Assembly: GCA_903840265.1 (NCBI GenBank)
Contig: CAIMFH010000078.1
Span: forward strand, 1-35,446
Direction: 5' to 3'
Source: an uncultured Schlesneria sp.
GTDB taxonomy: Bacteria > Planctomycetota > Planctomycetia > Planctomycetales > Planctomycetaceae
DNA: 35,446 bases
Shown here: piece by piece, positions 16,429 to 23,889 of the stretch
Layout of the letters: each line of letters begins with the position of its first letter
How positions within the stretch are numbered: the stretch's first letter is position 1
Translations under genes and position numbers: made by a program
Notes under the pieces: generated by a model
Database searches by the model: none
Seen by the model: the letters and a program-made list of their open reading frames with translations, nothing else
Told to the model about the DNA's origin: nothing

Positions 16429-17065
16429 ACAGGTACCGACAGTCTTCATCGTGGACGATGATCCGGATATGCGGGAGTCGCTGGAATATCTGTTGGCGTC
16501 ATTGGCGATCCCCACCAGAGCCTACGGTTCTGCGAATGCATTCCTCGCCGAGTTCCAATCCTGGCAGGCCGGCTGCCTGGTCTGCGATGTCCGCATGCCG
16601 GATCTCAGCGGCCTGGACTTGTTCGAACGCCTGCGGGCCATGGGCAGTCACCTCCCCGTGATCCTGATGACCGCCTATGCCGACGTGCCGATGGCGATTC
16701 GAGCCCTTCAGGCGGGCGTCGTCGAATTTATCGAGAAGCCGTTTAATGCCCATGTGATGTTGGAGCGAATCCAGCGCGCGTTGGCTCAGGATGGCGAACG
16801 ACGTGCTTCGGCTGCGACCTGGGAAGAATTCGCCTGCGGTATTGCTGAATTGACTGACAAAGAAAAGGAAACGCTGGGCCTGCTTCTCGATGGGGCATCC
16901 AACAAAGTCATGGCCGCGCGACTCGATATTTCCGAGCGGGCCGTCGAAATGCGACGAGCATCGGTGATGAAGAAGCTGCAGGTGAATTCGCTCGCCGAGC
17001 TAATCCGACGCGTGACTCAGTTCGAACTGCTGTTTCCGCAGAGCAAGCCGATCGGTCGAACGTAG
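16421..17065 (+). CDS. FixJ-family response regulator
   Basis: A 214-residue regulator. The receiver domain (about 6-122) has the acidic triad D12/D13/D14, phospho-acceptor D56 (CDVRMP), T84 and K106 (EKPF). Residues about 140-205 form a LuxR/GerE-type helix-turn-helix with LTDKEKETLGLLLDG and the recognition region SNKVMAARLDISERAVEMRR. Its ATG overlaps the end of the kinase gene (ATGTCTGA), so the two are translationally coupled. FixJ-type regulators bind inverted repeats and activate transcription; the nearby nitrate operon is the likely target. The C-terminus is slightly longer than usual (FELLFPQSKPIGRT). Confidence 0.93.
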   Translation: MSEQVPTVFIVDDDPDMRESLEYLLASLAIPTRAYGSANAFLAEFQSWQAGCLVCDVRMPDLSGLDLFERLRAMGSHLPVILMTAYADVPMAIRALQAGVVEFIEKPFNAHVMLERIQRALAQDGERRASAATWEEFACGIAELTDKEKETLGLLLDGASNKVMAARLDISERAVEMRRASVMKKLQVNSLAELIRRVTQFELLFPQSKPIGRT

Positions 17066-17087
17066 CCCCGCTACCGAAGCCCAGGTG

Positions 17088-17111
17088 AGCCGCGCTGCGT
17101 CAGCACGCGGA
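17088..17111 (+). repeat. Palindromic intergenic repeat, copy 1
   Basis: A 24-base element that can fold on itself (CCGCG...CGCGG with CTG...CAG inside). An inverted copy at 17209-17232 agrees at 22 of 24 positions. It lies 23 bases after the response-regulator stop and may serve as a terminator for that gene. Confidence 0.6.
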
Positions 17112-17208
17112 CTCTTCGCTACTGAGTTGCTAGTGGCTGCGTCATCGCAAGAGAGTATTGTGATGACATCGAGCGATGAGTTGATTTCACCGTTTCGTGT
17201 CAATCGGG

Positions 17209-17232
17209 TCCGCGTGCTCACACAGCGCGGCT
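17209..17232 (-). repeat. Palindromic intergenic repeat, copy 2 (inverted)
   Basis: The reverse complement matches copy 1 at 17088-17111 at 22 of 24 positions; the differences are in the loop, so the stem is kept. It sits 37 bases beyond the queA stop, in the convergent gap. Flanking bases of the two copies are not alike, which suggests a discrete repeat unit. Confidence 0.6.
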
Positions 17233-17268
17233 CTCCTAGTGACTGGGAAGCCCATCGAGCACGGTCTT

Positions 17269-18324
17269 CTAGACGATCAACATCGCATCACCATAACTGA
17301 AAAATCGATACTTCTCCGCAATCGCGGTCTGATACGCCTCGCGTATCAGGTCAACCCCGGCGAACGCACTCACCAGCATCAGCAGCGTGGACTTGGGGAG
17401 ATGAAAGTTTGTCAGCAAGACATCGACTCGACGAAACTGGTACGGAGGTCGAACGAACAAACGTGTTTCACCGCTCCAGGCCTGCAGCGGAGTGTTGACT
17501 GCCGCCGCTGATTCGATCGTCCGCAAGCTGGTCGTCCCGACGGCGACCACTCGGCCACCTGCTGTCCGAGTCGATTCGATTTTCTCCACAGCAGAACTTG
17601 GCAGCTCGCACCATTCCGAATGCATCTGGTGCTCAGCCAGGTATTCGACTGCGACAGGGCGAAACGTTCCCAGACCGACGTGCAGCGTGACTTCCGTGCG
17701 TGTGATCCCCGCTTGCTGACATTGGTTCAGTAGCTCTGGTGTAAAATGCAACCCGGCCGTGGGGGCGGCGACAGATCCGGGGTTCGACGAGAATACGGTC
17801 TGGTAGCGGTCCCAATCGTTGGCATCGGGTGTCTTGCGGTCGAAGTACGGGGGCAGCGGCAACGTGCCGAATTGCTGAAGCAAATCGACCACTGTCCCCT
17901 GTTGGTTTGGCACGAAGATGAACACACCGTCGGCTTCGCGCGCCGCCAGTTCGAGTCGCAGTTCGGCTCCCTCTGCTGAGGTCACCGCGACCGATTCCCC
18001 GATTTGAAGGTATCCGCGCGTCTGCCCGATCAGTTTCCAGGCCCCTCGGTCATCGCTGCCGAGATATAATCCTTCCCACTTTCCGCCCGTGCCCACTCGA
18101 TTTCCGACCAACCGAGCGGGAAGCACTCGCGTGTTGTTCAAGACCAGGCAATCATGTGCGGCCAGTAAGGTCGGAAGGTCGCGGATGGACCGGTGAGTAA
18201 TCTGCTGCGTGTCGCGATTCACAACCAGCAATCGCGATGCATCCCGCGTAGGGAGAGGCACTTTGGCGATCAAATCCTCGGGCAGCGAATAGTCGTAGGT
18301 GGAAAGTCGATCAAAGTCCTGCAC
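17269..18324 (-). CDS. queA: S-adenosylmethionine:tRNA ribosyltransferase-isomerase
   Basis: A 351-residue protein matching QueA along its whole length: YDYSLPEDLIAKVP at the N-terminus, DCLVLNNTRVLPARL near 57-71, VAAPTAGLHFT near 190, the EVTLHVGLGTFRPV block, HSEWCELP, VAVGTTSLRTIES and the C-terminal TNFHLPKSTLLMLVSAFAG. It transfers and isomerises the ribosyl group of AdoMet onto 7-aminomethyl-7-deazaguanine in tRNA, the penultimate step of queuosine synthesis, in the cytoplasm. The start is a GTG at 18324. It stands alone on the minus strand, divergent from the glycosyltransferase gene and convergent with the response regulator. Confidence 0.96.
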   Translation of the reverse strand: MQDFDRLSTYDYSLPEDLIAKVPLPTRDASRLLVVNRDTQQITHRSIRDLPTLLAAHDCLVLNNTRVLPARLVGNRVGTGGKWEGLYLGSDDRGAWKLIGQTRGYLQIGESVAVTSAEGAELRLELAAREADGVFIFVPNQQGTVVDLLQQFGTLPLPPYFDRKTPDANDWDRYQTVFSSNPGSVAAPTAGLHFTPELLNQCQQAGITRTEVTLHVGLGTFRPVAVEYLAEHQMHSEWCELPSSAVEKIESTRTAGGRVVAVGTTSLRTIESAAAVNTPLQAWSGETRLFVRPPYQFRRVDVLLTNFHLPKSTLLMLVSAFAGVDLIREAYQTAIAEKYRFFSYGDAMLIV

Positions 18325-18450
18325 GATTGGCCTATGAAAGTCGATGTAACAAGCTTGCTGTCTGTTCCAGATGTTACAACGGACGGCGTCTAACCTAAAC
18401 CCGCCGGAACGCGGGAATCTCGCGGAACCTGATCGAAACGAAGTCTGCTC

Positions 18451-19572
18451 ATGACCGCGATCCCAAAACCTGTTCCTATCGCTTTCTGCATTACCGAGTT
18501 GGATCGGGGCGGTGCCGAAAAAGCGTTCACCGAACTGGTGCTGGGTCTGGACCGGCAGTTCTGGAATGCTCGGGTGTTTTGCCTCGGGCCACAGGCTTAC
18601 TTCGCTGAAGTGCTGGAAGCGAATGGAGTCGGCGTGATCTGTTTCAACGGGCGGGGTGCCACGACCTTTCCCGGAGTCCTATGGCGATTGACTCGCGCCT
18701 TGCGACAGTTCCGCCCGGCCCTCATGCAGACATTTCTGTTCCACGGGAATGTGATCGGACGCCTGGCAGGCCGCCTGGCGGGTGTTCCCTACATCGTCGC
18801 GGGGATTCGCGTCGCCGAACATCGTTGTCACTGGCACGTACGACTGGATCGCTTGACGAATTTTCTGGTTGATCACAATGTCTGCGTCAGCCAGGGGGTG
18901 GCGGATTTTTCGGTTCAAGAGGCCGGATTGAACGCTCGCAAGGTCAGCGTCATTCCAAATGGTGTGGACTTCGCCACTTACGCAAATGCCAGCGCGACCG
19001 ACTTGTCGCAGCTCGGTTTGAAGAGTCAATTCCCGGTCATGATCACGGTCGGTCGGCTCGAAGAACAGAAGGGTATTCCATTTCTATTGAACGCCGTGAC
19101 AACGGTTTTGCAGCAGCATCCCGACTGCCAATTTCTAATCGTGGGCGATGGCCCCGAGCGTGCCTCTCTAGAGGCTCTGGCGTCGTCGCTGGGGATTCGC
19201 ACGTCCATCCACTTCGCAGGCCATCGTGGGGACGTTCCTGGGCTCCTGAAGGCTTCTGATCTGTTCGTGCTCCCCTCGTTGTGGGAAGGGATGCCAAACG
19301 CCCTGCTGGAAGCGATGGCGGCGGGTCTGCCAGTGATCGCCACTGCGGTGGAGGGCTCGCGCGAAATCATCGAATCCGACGAGTCAGGTCTACTCGTGCC
19401 CGCCGCAGATCCATCCGATCTCGCAAGGGCAATCTTACGGGTTTTGAATCAACCCGATCTGGCCGCACGTCTTTCTTCTGGTGCGCAAAGTGCTGTTGTA
19501 AAACAATTTACGAACATTGCTGCAATAGCAGCATATGATCATTTGTATCGTCAATTGATTTCAACTCACTGA
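18451..19572 (+). CDS. GT4-family glycosyltransferase
   Basis: A 373-residue GT-B fold glycosyltransferase. The N-terminal domain begins PIAFCITELDRGGAEKAF, the acceptor-side glycine loop typical of the family. The C-terminal domain has VGRLEEQKG, FLIVGDGPERASLE, and the EGMPNALLEAMAAGLPVIAT block containing the E-x7-E pair that contacts the nucleotide sugar. No membrane segment or signal is visible, so it acts at the cytoplasmic face, probably in cell-surface glycan or exopolysaccharide synthesis. The acceptor and sugar cannot be told. It is followed by a hairpin at 19597-19618 and then by mraZ; no operon partner is evident. Confidence 0.88.
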   Translation: MTAIPKPVPIAFCITELDRGGAEKAFTELVLGLDRQFWNARVFCLGPQAYFAEVLEANGVGVICFNGRGATTFPGVLWRLTRALRQFRPALMQTFLFHGNVIGRLAGRLAGVPYIVAGIRVAEHRCHWHVRLDRLTNFLVDHNVCVSQGVADFSVQEAGLNARKVSVIPNGVDFATYANASATDLSQLGLKSQFPVMITVGRLEEQKGIPFLLNAVTTVLQQHPDCQFLIVGDGPERASLEALASSLGIRTSIHFAGHRGDVPGLLKASDLFVLPSLWEGMPNALLEAMAAGLPVIATAVEGSREIIESDESGLLVPAADPSDLARAILRVLNQPDLAARLSSGAQSAVVKQFTNIAAIAAYDHLYRQLISTH

Positions 19573-19596
19573 TTTTCACATCGCAAACCCCTCTCC

Positions 19597-19618
19597 GAAG
19601 ATTTTTTCCAAAATCTTC
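19597..19618 (+). terminator. Hairpin after the glycosyltransferase gene
   Basis: GAAGATTTT and AAAATCTTC form a perfect nine-base stem around a TTCC loop, 25 bases after the stop codon. The stem is AT-rich and there is no long T-tract, so it is a plausible but weak terminator. Confidence 0.5.
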
Positions 19619-19728
19619 AATCTCTTGTCCTGTAAGTAGCTGCGCGTCGTCAGTCCATCACAGCCAACCCCTTGGCCAAATGTCATGCTTGATTCACCCG
19701 GTGCGATTGGTAAAGTCTCCCCCATCGG

Positions 19729-19753
19729 TGGGGAACAGTGGGGAAAGTTGGTG
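19729..19753 (+). promoter_or_regulatory. Three phased MraZ-type binding repeats
   Basis: TGGGG at 19729-19733, TGGGG at 19739-19743 and TGGTG at 19749-19753 are spaced exactly ten bases apart, ending four bases before the mraZ ATG. This matches the known MraZ operator of TGGGN units separated by five bases, and predicts autoregulation. The last unit also covers the ribosome-binding region. Confidence 0.8.
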
Positions 19754-19757
19754 GTAA

Positions 19758-20186
19758 ATGGCCCTGACGGGTACGTATCTGCGAACGCTGGACGAGAAGA
19801 AGCGTGTCGCAGTCCCTAAGCGGCTACGAGATGATTTTGGCCATACCGATCTGAACAGTTTGATGATTGCCCCCGGCACCGCGAAATCGTTGGTAGTCTA
19901 TTCACCTCAAGGGTTTGAAGCGTTCGCTGCGAAGTTGGCGGCTGGTGGAAGTCACCAGAATTATCTGCGCCTTTTTTATTCATCTGCGGAGCGTGTTGAT
20001 TTGGACGGTCAGGGCCGGATGCGGATCCCTGATCGGCTGGCGGACTACGCCGGTTTGAAGCGTGAGGCGTACCTGTTGGGTGTGCAAGACCATGCCGAAT
20101 TGTGGGACAAGGAAGCTTGGGATTTGTTCGTCACGACGCATACGCCGGCATTCGACGAGTTAGCGGTCAAAGCGATGGGTGGTTAG
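19758..20186 (+). CDS. mraZ: Transcriptional regulator MraZ
   Basis: A 142-residue protein with two MraZ/AbrB-like repeats. Each has the DxxxR signature: LDEKKRVAVPKRLRDD near residue 11 and LDGQGRMRIPDRLAD near residue 75. MraZ forms a ring-shaped oligomer that binds TGGGN repeats upstream of its own gene and controls the division/cell-wall cluster; such repeats are present immediately before this start codon. It is the first gene of the dcw remnant, separated from rsmH by 400 bases, an unusually large gap for this pair, which are normally close together. Confidence 0.95.
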   Translation: MALTGTYLRTLDEKKRVAVPKRLRDDFGHTDLNSLMIAPGTAKSLVVYSPQGFEAFAAKLAAGGSHQNYLRLFYSSAERVDLDGQGRMRIPDRLADYAGLKREAYLLGVQDHAELWDKEAWDLFVTTHTPAFDELAVKAMGG

Positions 20187-20333
20187 GGGAAGTCCCCCTT
20201 AAATGTGGCGTCACACCGGGAGCGGATTGGATAATGGTCGGAATCGTCGCTTGGCCACCGGGCTTCGCGGTCGAACAAGGCTCACATGGACGGAGCCTTG
20301 AGCGGAGAGATCTCGCGGCAGCTTGATCATCCG

Positions 20334-20401
20334 CAAGTCATTCGCCCACATGGCGAAGTCGCAGGGGGGGAAGGGATGCTCACCCCGCGGCGAATGACTT
20401 G
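20334..20401 (+). repeat. Perfect 13-base inverted repeat with a 42-base loop
   Basis: CAAGTCATTCGCC (20334-20346) and GGCGAATGACTTG (20389-20401) are exact reverse complements. The loop can itself pair G-run to C-run. As RNA this would be a stable two-part stem in the mraZ-rsmH leader. Confidence 0.7.
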
Positions 20402-20420
20402 GTAATTAAAGGACAGAACG

Positions 20421-20452
20421 AAGGCTCGGCCAGGAATTCCTGACCGAGCCTT
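20421..20452 (+). terminator. Palindrome, terminator-like, between mraZ and rsmH
   Basis: AAGGCTCGG at 20421-20429 pairs with CCGAGCCTT at 20444-20452; inside is CAGGAATTCCTG, with a single mismatched pair between the two stems. It is followed by TGTGCTTT. The stem is strong enough to end transcription after mraZ, about 235 bases downstream of its stop. Confidence 0.6.
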
Positions 20453-20586
20453 TGTGCTTTCCAGAGGGGATCTTCGGCCCCGACTGGCCCAAGTGGTCTA
20501 TCCAAATCCCCATTTCGAATTTATAAGACAGTCACTCCCCGGCAGTTGTTGTCAAAAACTTGAGCGAATTTCTGTAAAGAGTCCGA

Positions 20587-21486
20587 ATGACGGAAAGGAA
20601 TACGGCGGTTCATACGCCGGTCTTGTTGCGAGAAGTCATACGAGGCTTGGAGTTACGTCCAGGTTTGATCGTTGTAGACGGGACTGTCGGTGCCGGGGGC
20701 CATTCGAGGTTGATCGCAGCACAGATTGGTGACGATGGCCTGCTGATTGGATTGGATCGTGATCCCATGATGCTAGGTCTGGCAGCAGCCGTGTTGCCCG
20801 TGTCGGATCGGGTGGTGCTGAAGCATGCGAGCTATGTCGAGCTTCCGAAGGTGATTCAAGAGCTGGGTTTGCAGTCGGTCGATCGGGTGTTGCTGGATTT
20901 GGGATTGTCGTCAGATCAGTTGGCAGACCGCTCGCGTGGTTTCGGATTCACGGCAGACGGGCCGCTGGATCTCAGGTTCGATACGAGCCGCGGAAAACCA
21001 GCTAGCGAACTGTTGGCGCAGGCGAGCGTCCAAGAAATCGAGTCGTGGTTGTCGGAGTTTGGTGAGGAGTTGGAAGCCGCCAAGATCGCCAGATACCTGG
21101 TCGCCAGAGCAGGAACAAACCCGATTCGAACGGGACTTGATCTGGCGAACGGCGTGGCCGAGGCGTTAGGGGTGAAGCGGCGAGATCCTGGTGATAAGCA
21201 TCCTGCCACGCGCACGTTTCAGGCACTACGAATTGCAGTCAATCAAGAATTGGAACATGTCCGACGCGGAATTGAAGACGCGGTTTACGGCTCGCTAAAG
21301 CCAGGTGGACTGGCCGCCATCATTTCATTTCATTCGTTGGAAGATCGCATCGTCAAACAGGAATTTCGCCGAGCAGATCGCTGGGAATCGTTGACATCGA
21401 AGCCAGTCGTGGCTTCGCATCAGGAACAACGAGTCAACCCTCGCAGTCGTTCGGCCAAGCTTCGAGTGGCGCGAAAATTAGGTTGA
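20587..21486 (+). CDS. rsmH: 16S rRNA (cytosine-1402-N4)-methyltransferase RsmH
   Basis: A 299-residue protein matching RsmH (MraW) throughout: HTPVLLREV at the start, the AdoMet loop DGTVGAGGHS (36-45), LIGLDRD, DRVLLDLGLSSDQL, the GPLDLRFD block, HPATRTFQALRIAVN, and ISFHSLEDRIVKQEF near the C-terminus. It methylates C1402 of 16S rRNA in the cytoplasm. ATG 20587 is the natural start, with AAAGAG about seven bases before it. It follows mraZ in the dcw cluster and is separated from the LysM gene by a short gap holding a hairpin at 21504-21526. Confidence 0.96.
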   Translation: MTERNTAVHTPVLLREVIRGLELRPGLIVVDGTVGAGGHSRLIAAQIGDDGLLIGLDRDPMMLGLAAAVLPVSDRVVLKHASYVELPKVIQELGLQSVDRVLLDLGLSSDQLADRSRGFGFTADGPLDLRFDTSRGKPASELLAQASVQEIESWLSEFGEELEAAKIARYLVARAGTNPIRTGLDLANGVAEALGVKRRDPGDKHPATRTFQALRIAVNQELEHVRRGIEDAVYGSLKPGGLAAIISFHSLEDRIVKQEFRRADRWESLTSKPVVASHQEQRVNPRSRSAKLRVARKLG

Positions 21487-21503
21487 GTGGATGTTGACGA
21501 GAC

Positions 21504-21526
21504 GTTAGAGCGATGCCAGCTCTAAC
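21504..21526 (+). terminator. Hairpin between rsmH and the LysM gene
   Basis: GTTAGAGC (21504-21511) and GCTCTAAC (21519-21526) form a perfect eight-base stem with a seven-base loop, 18 bases after the rsmH stop. No T-tract follows, so partial termination or mRNA stabilisation is as likely as full termination. Confidence 0.4.
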
Positions 21527-21572
21527 AACTTCGATCAATTGCAGTTCGGGACGGGCAGGATGTCGGTCCTCA

Positions 21573-21588
21573 CGAGGAAGGAGCCTCG
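21573..21588 (+). promoter_or_regulatory. Ribosome-binding site held in a hairpin loop
   Basis: AAGGAG (21578-21583), the Shine-Dalgarno of the LysM gene, is the loop of a five-base stem CGAGG/CCTCG (21573-21577 with 21584-21588). It fixes the start at ATG 21592 and may tune translation. Confidence 0.5.
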
Positions 21589-21591
21589 ATC

Positions 21592-23388
21592 ATGACGCGT
21601 GAAACTAAAGCGGGTCTGTTGATGATTCTGATGCTGGGCGGCGTGTTCGGCTTCATGGTCTATAAGCGGATGCAACACCCAGCGGCAGCAATGGCGCAGC
21701 AGATCACTCCCGAAGAGGAATCGATCGCGCAGTCGAAAGAATCTGCCGATCCGTTCCAAACCGAGGAAGTGGATCGACAACCAAATCGCGTGGTCACCGC
21801 AGCCGCCACGACGCCGGCACGAATTCCCGAGGAGGACTTCGCCCCTGCTGAATCACGAGCCGCGAAAAGCTCGGCCAGCGCCAAAGATTCATTCGAACAG
21901 TTTCAGTCGACCAATCGCTCCAAGCCCAAACTGCCGACATCGATCGAAGACGACTTCGACAACGAACGCAAGGCCCCTGCTAACGTAGAAACCAAGCAAG
22001 TTCCTGCCCGTGTTGTAGAAGCAGCTCGCAAGGAGAAAGAAGAATCCTTCGATCCGTTCAGCGGCGACAATTCGGCACCCGCCGAGACCGAAACAGAAAC
22101 TCCGCAGATCGCAACGACCAGCGAGGCGGATCCATTCGATACTCCCGCCATCAAGTTTGATACGAAAGCGAACGACCGCGCCGCGGAAGTGCCGGTCCAA
22201 CCCAAGACGAACGTTGCGGCCAGAAAGAATGAGTCGAACGATCCATTTGGCGACTCGACGGCCGCTTCCAACGATGGCTTCGAGGCACCAGTTGCTCTGA
22301 AAGAAGCCCCTCGAGAAATGGAACGTCAGCGAGAGTCCGATCCATTCGGAACAGACTCCGATCTGGAAGTGCAGCGCCCCACCAAATCAACTCCGAAACG
22401 AGAAGAATTCACTCCTCCCGCAGACACGCGGCGAGAAGTGATCCTCGAAGAAAAGCAGGCGGAGATCGCCGAATTTGAAGTGCAGGTTCCCTCGAACGCG
22501 CGTGGATTGTCTTCGTCGAACGCGTTCAGTCCGTCGGATGCGGAACCCGCGAAGTCGTCGGTACCAACGTTGACGATTCCTTCGCGTGACGCGACGCCAG
22601 TTCGCGAGCAGTTGCCCACTCGCAATGTCGTTCCGATCCGTGAAGCGGCACAGCTCGCTCAGGACGACCGCTTCGGTGGTTTCGCCCCTGCAACGGCCAA
22701 GGACCGCACCGCAAACGCATTTGAGGAACAGCGCCCTGCGGCTCCAACAGCGTCCAGTGCTCCTCCCGTTGAGCGGCGAGTGACGCGACCTGCCCCAGTG
22801 ACCCAAATCGACGAAGACTTCAGAACCTCGAGCGCTCGGCCTCTGGTCGCGGGCGATAGCTATGACATCGAGCCCGGCGATAACTTCTGGACGATTTCGC
22901 GAAAGAAGTACGGCACGGGTCGCTATTTCATGGCGCTCGCTCAACACAACTCGCAAATCATTCCCGATCCCAAGCGAATGAAACTTGGTGTCAGCATCTC
23001 GACTCCGTCCGCTGAAGTCCTGGAGCGAAGCTACGCACAATTCATTCCTAAGACGGCGACCGTCGATCCGGTCCAGACGGCGAGTATCTCGCCGGTCGTC
23101 AGTTCGGCAAGCAGCACCAAGGTGACTGTCGCCGCCGCCACAGATGAAGCCGAATCGGGGTTCTTCATCGCCGACGACGGAACACCGATGTACCGCATCG
23201 GCCGAGAAGACACTCTCAGCGGTGTGGCGCAACGGCACTTGGGGCGCTCGTCACGCTGGACGCAGATCTTTGAACTAAATCGCGATGTCCTTCCAGACGG
23301 AAATTCCCTCAAGATCGGGTCCGTTTTGCGACTTCCCGCCGACGCCAGCCGCGTTGACGTGGTCGAACGAGGTCGCACGTTCCGATAG
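21592..23388 (+). CDS. Membrane-anchored protein with two LysM domains and a DPF-motif linker
   Basis: A 598-residue protein. An N-terminal membrane segment (AGLLMILMLGGVFGFMVY, 7-24) anchors it. Residues 25-420 are a long, charged, Pro/Ser/Ala-rich and probably disordered region containing five DPF motifs (53-55, 154-156, 180-182, 217-219, 250-252). Two LysM-type domains follow: about 423-472 (YDIEPGDNFWTISRKKYGTG) and about 532-582 (YRIGREDTLSGVAQRHLG). LysM binds N-acetylglucosamine glycans such as peptidoglycan, so the protein probably spans from membrane to wall. Its place between rsmH and the ftsL-like gene suggests a division or wall role. The orientation, with the domains outside, is inferred. 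It is translated from a strong Shine-Dalgarno. Confidence 0.88.
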   Translation: MTRETKAGLLMILMLGGVFGFMVYKRMQHPAAAMAQQITPEEESIAQSKESADPFQTEEVDRQPNRVVTAAATTPARIPEEDFAPAESRAAKSSASAKDSFEQFQSTNRSKPKLPTSIEDDFDNERKAPANVETKQVPARVVEAARKEKEESFDPFSGDNSAPAETETETPQIATTSEADPFDTPAIKFDTKANDRAAEVPVQPKTNVAARKNESNDPFGDSTAASNDGFEAPVALKEAPREMERQRESDPFGTDSDLEVQRPTKSTPKREEFTPPADTRREVILEEKQAEIAEFEVQVPSNARGLSSSNAFSPSDAEPAKSSVPTLTIPSRDATPVREQLPTRNVVPIREAAQLAQDDRFGGFAPATAKDRTANAFEEQRPAAPTASSAPPVERRVTRPAPVTQIDEDFRTSSARPLVAGDSYDIEPGDNFWTISRKKYGTGRYFMALAQHNSQIIPDPKRMKLGVSISTPSAEVLERSYAQFIPKTATVDPVQTASISPVVSSASSTKVTVAAATDEAESGFFIADDGTPMYRIGREDTLSGVAQRHLGRSSRWTQIFELNRDVLPDGNSLKIGSVLRLPADASRVDVVERGRTFR

Positions 23389-23553
23389 GAGTTGTTGCGA
23401 GTCTCTGCGCTCCCGCTTTGTCTTGGAGCTCGGAATGTCGGCGGATGCATGGCGAGATCGTTGGCCCTGAAAGGCCGGTGATCCTCTTCACGATCTGCCG
23501 TGTTTCCGTGGGTATCGGCTCGCTTGTCGGCTGAGACTCAGGGAATTGCGGTG

Positions 23554-23889
23554 ATGTTCTTTCGCTTTGGTGCAGCGCTGATCCTGATCGTCTCCGTGGC
23601 CCTGACGGGAACCGCGCTGGAGACGCAGAATCTATCGCTCAAGCGATCGCTCAGCCAGCAGCAGTACCGCATGGAAGTCCTGCTGGAGAGCCAGGCGAAA
23701 CTGCGGTTGGAGACCCAGCGATTGGGTGCCCCCGCAAAATTGTTCGATGCACTCGAACGCGGCGACGCCTCGCTCTATCGGCCCCCCAAACCGCAACGGG
23801 CCGATCAACGACGAGCCCCCCTGCTCAACTGGAACAACGCGAACGGCGATAGCCGCAAAACCGCGGTTCGCGATCGGGCTCCAGAATGA
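23554..23889 (+). CDS. FtsL-like single-pass division protein
   Basis: A 111-residue protein with a short cytoplasmic N-terminus, one membrane helix (about 5-23, FGAALILIVSVALTGTALE) and a following heptad-rich helix (about 24-60, KRSLSQQQYRMEVLLES...), then a basic Pro-rich tail. This is the architecture of FtsL, and the gene lies in the FtsL position, directly before the FtsI-type gene with an ATGA overlap. FtsL sequences are too divergent for the name to be certain. ATG 23554 is preferred, since it starts just before the membrane helix and has AGGGA about ten bases upstream; ATG 23500 would add 18 residues of unlikely sequence. Confidence 0.65.
   Translation: MFFRFGAALILIVSVALTGTALETQNLSLKRSLSQQQYRMEVLLESQAKLRLETQRLGAPAKLFDALERGDASLYRPPKPQRADQRRAPLLNWNNANGDSRKTAVRDRAPE

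Larger units (their letters stand above)
20187..20586 (+). other. Structured 400-base gap between mraZ and rsmH
   Basis: No convincing protein gene is seen. The gap contains a long-range 13-base perfect inverted repeat (20334-20346 with 20389-20401) enclosing a G-rich and C-rich loop (GGGGGGG near 20364, CACCCC near 20381), followed by a near-perfect 32-base palindrome at 20421-20452. It may be an attenuator or leader, or may mark a terminator and a new rsmH promoter. Confidence 0.55.

Noticed and set aside
21592-22400. DPF motifs as evidence of a eukaryote-like endocytic adaptor system
   Set aside because: Three-residue motifs arise easily in disordered acidic linkers and no adaptor-like protein is in the window; kept only as a docking-motif observation.
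22387-23238. Minus-strand frame opposite the LysM gene
   Set aside because: Arg-rich antisense frame without domain; the plus-strand LysM protein explains the region.
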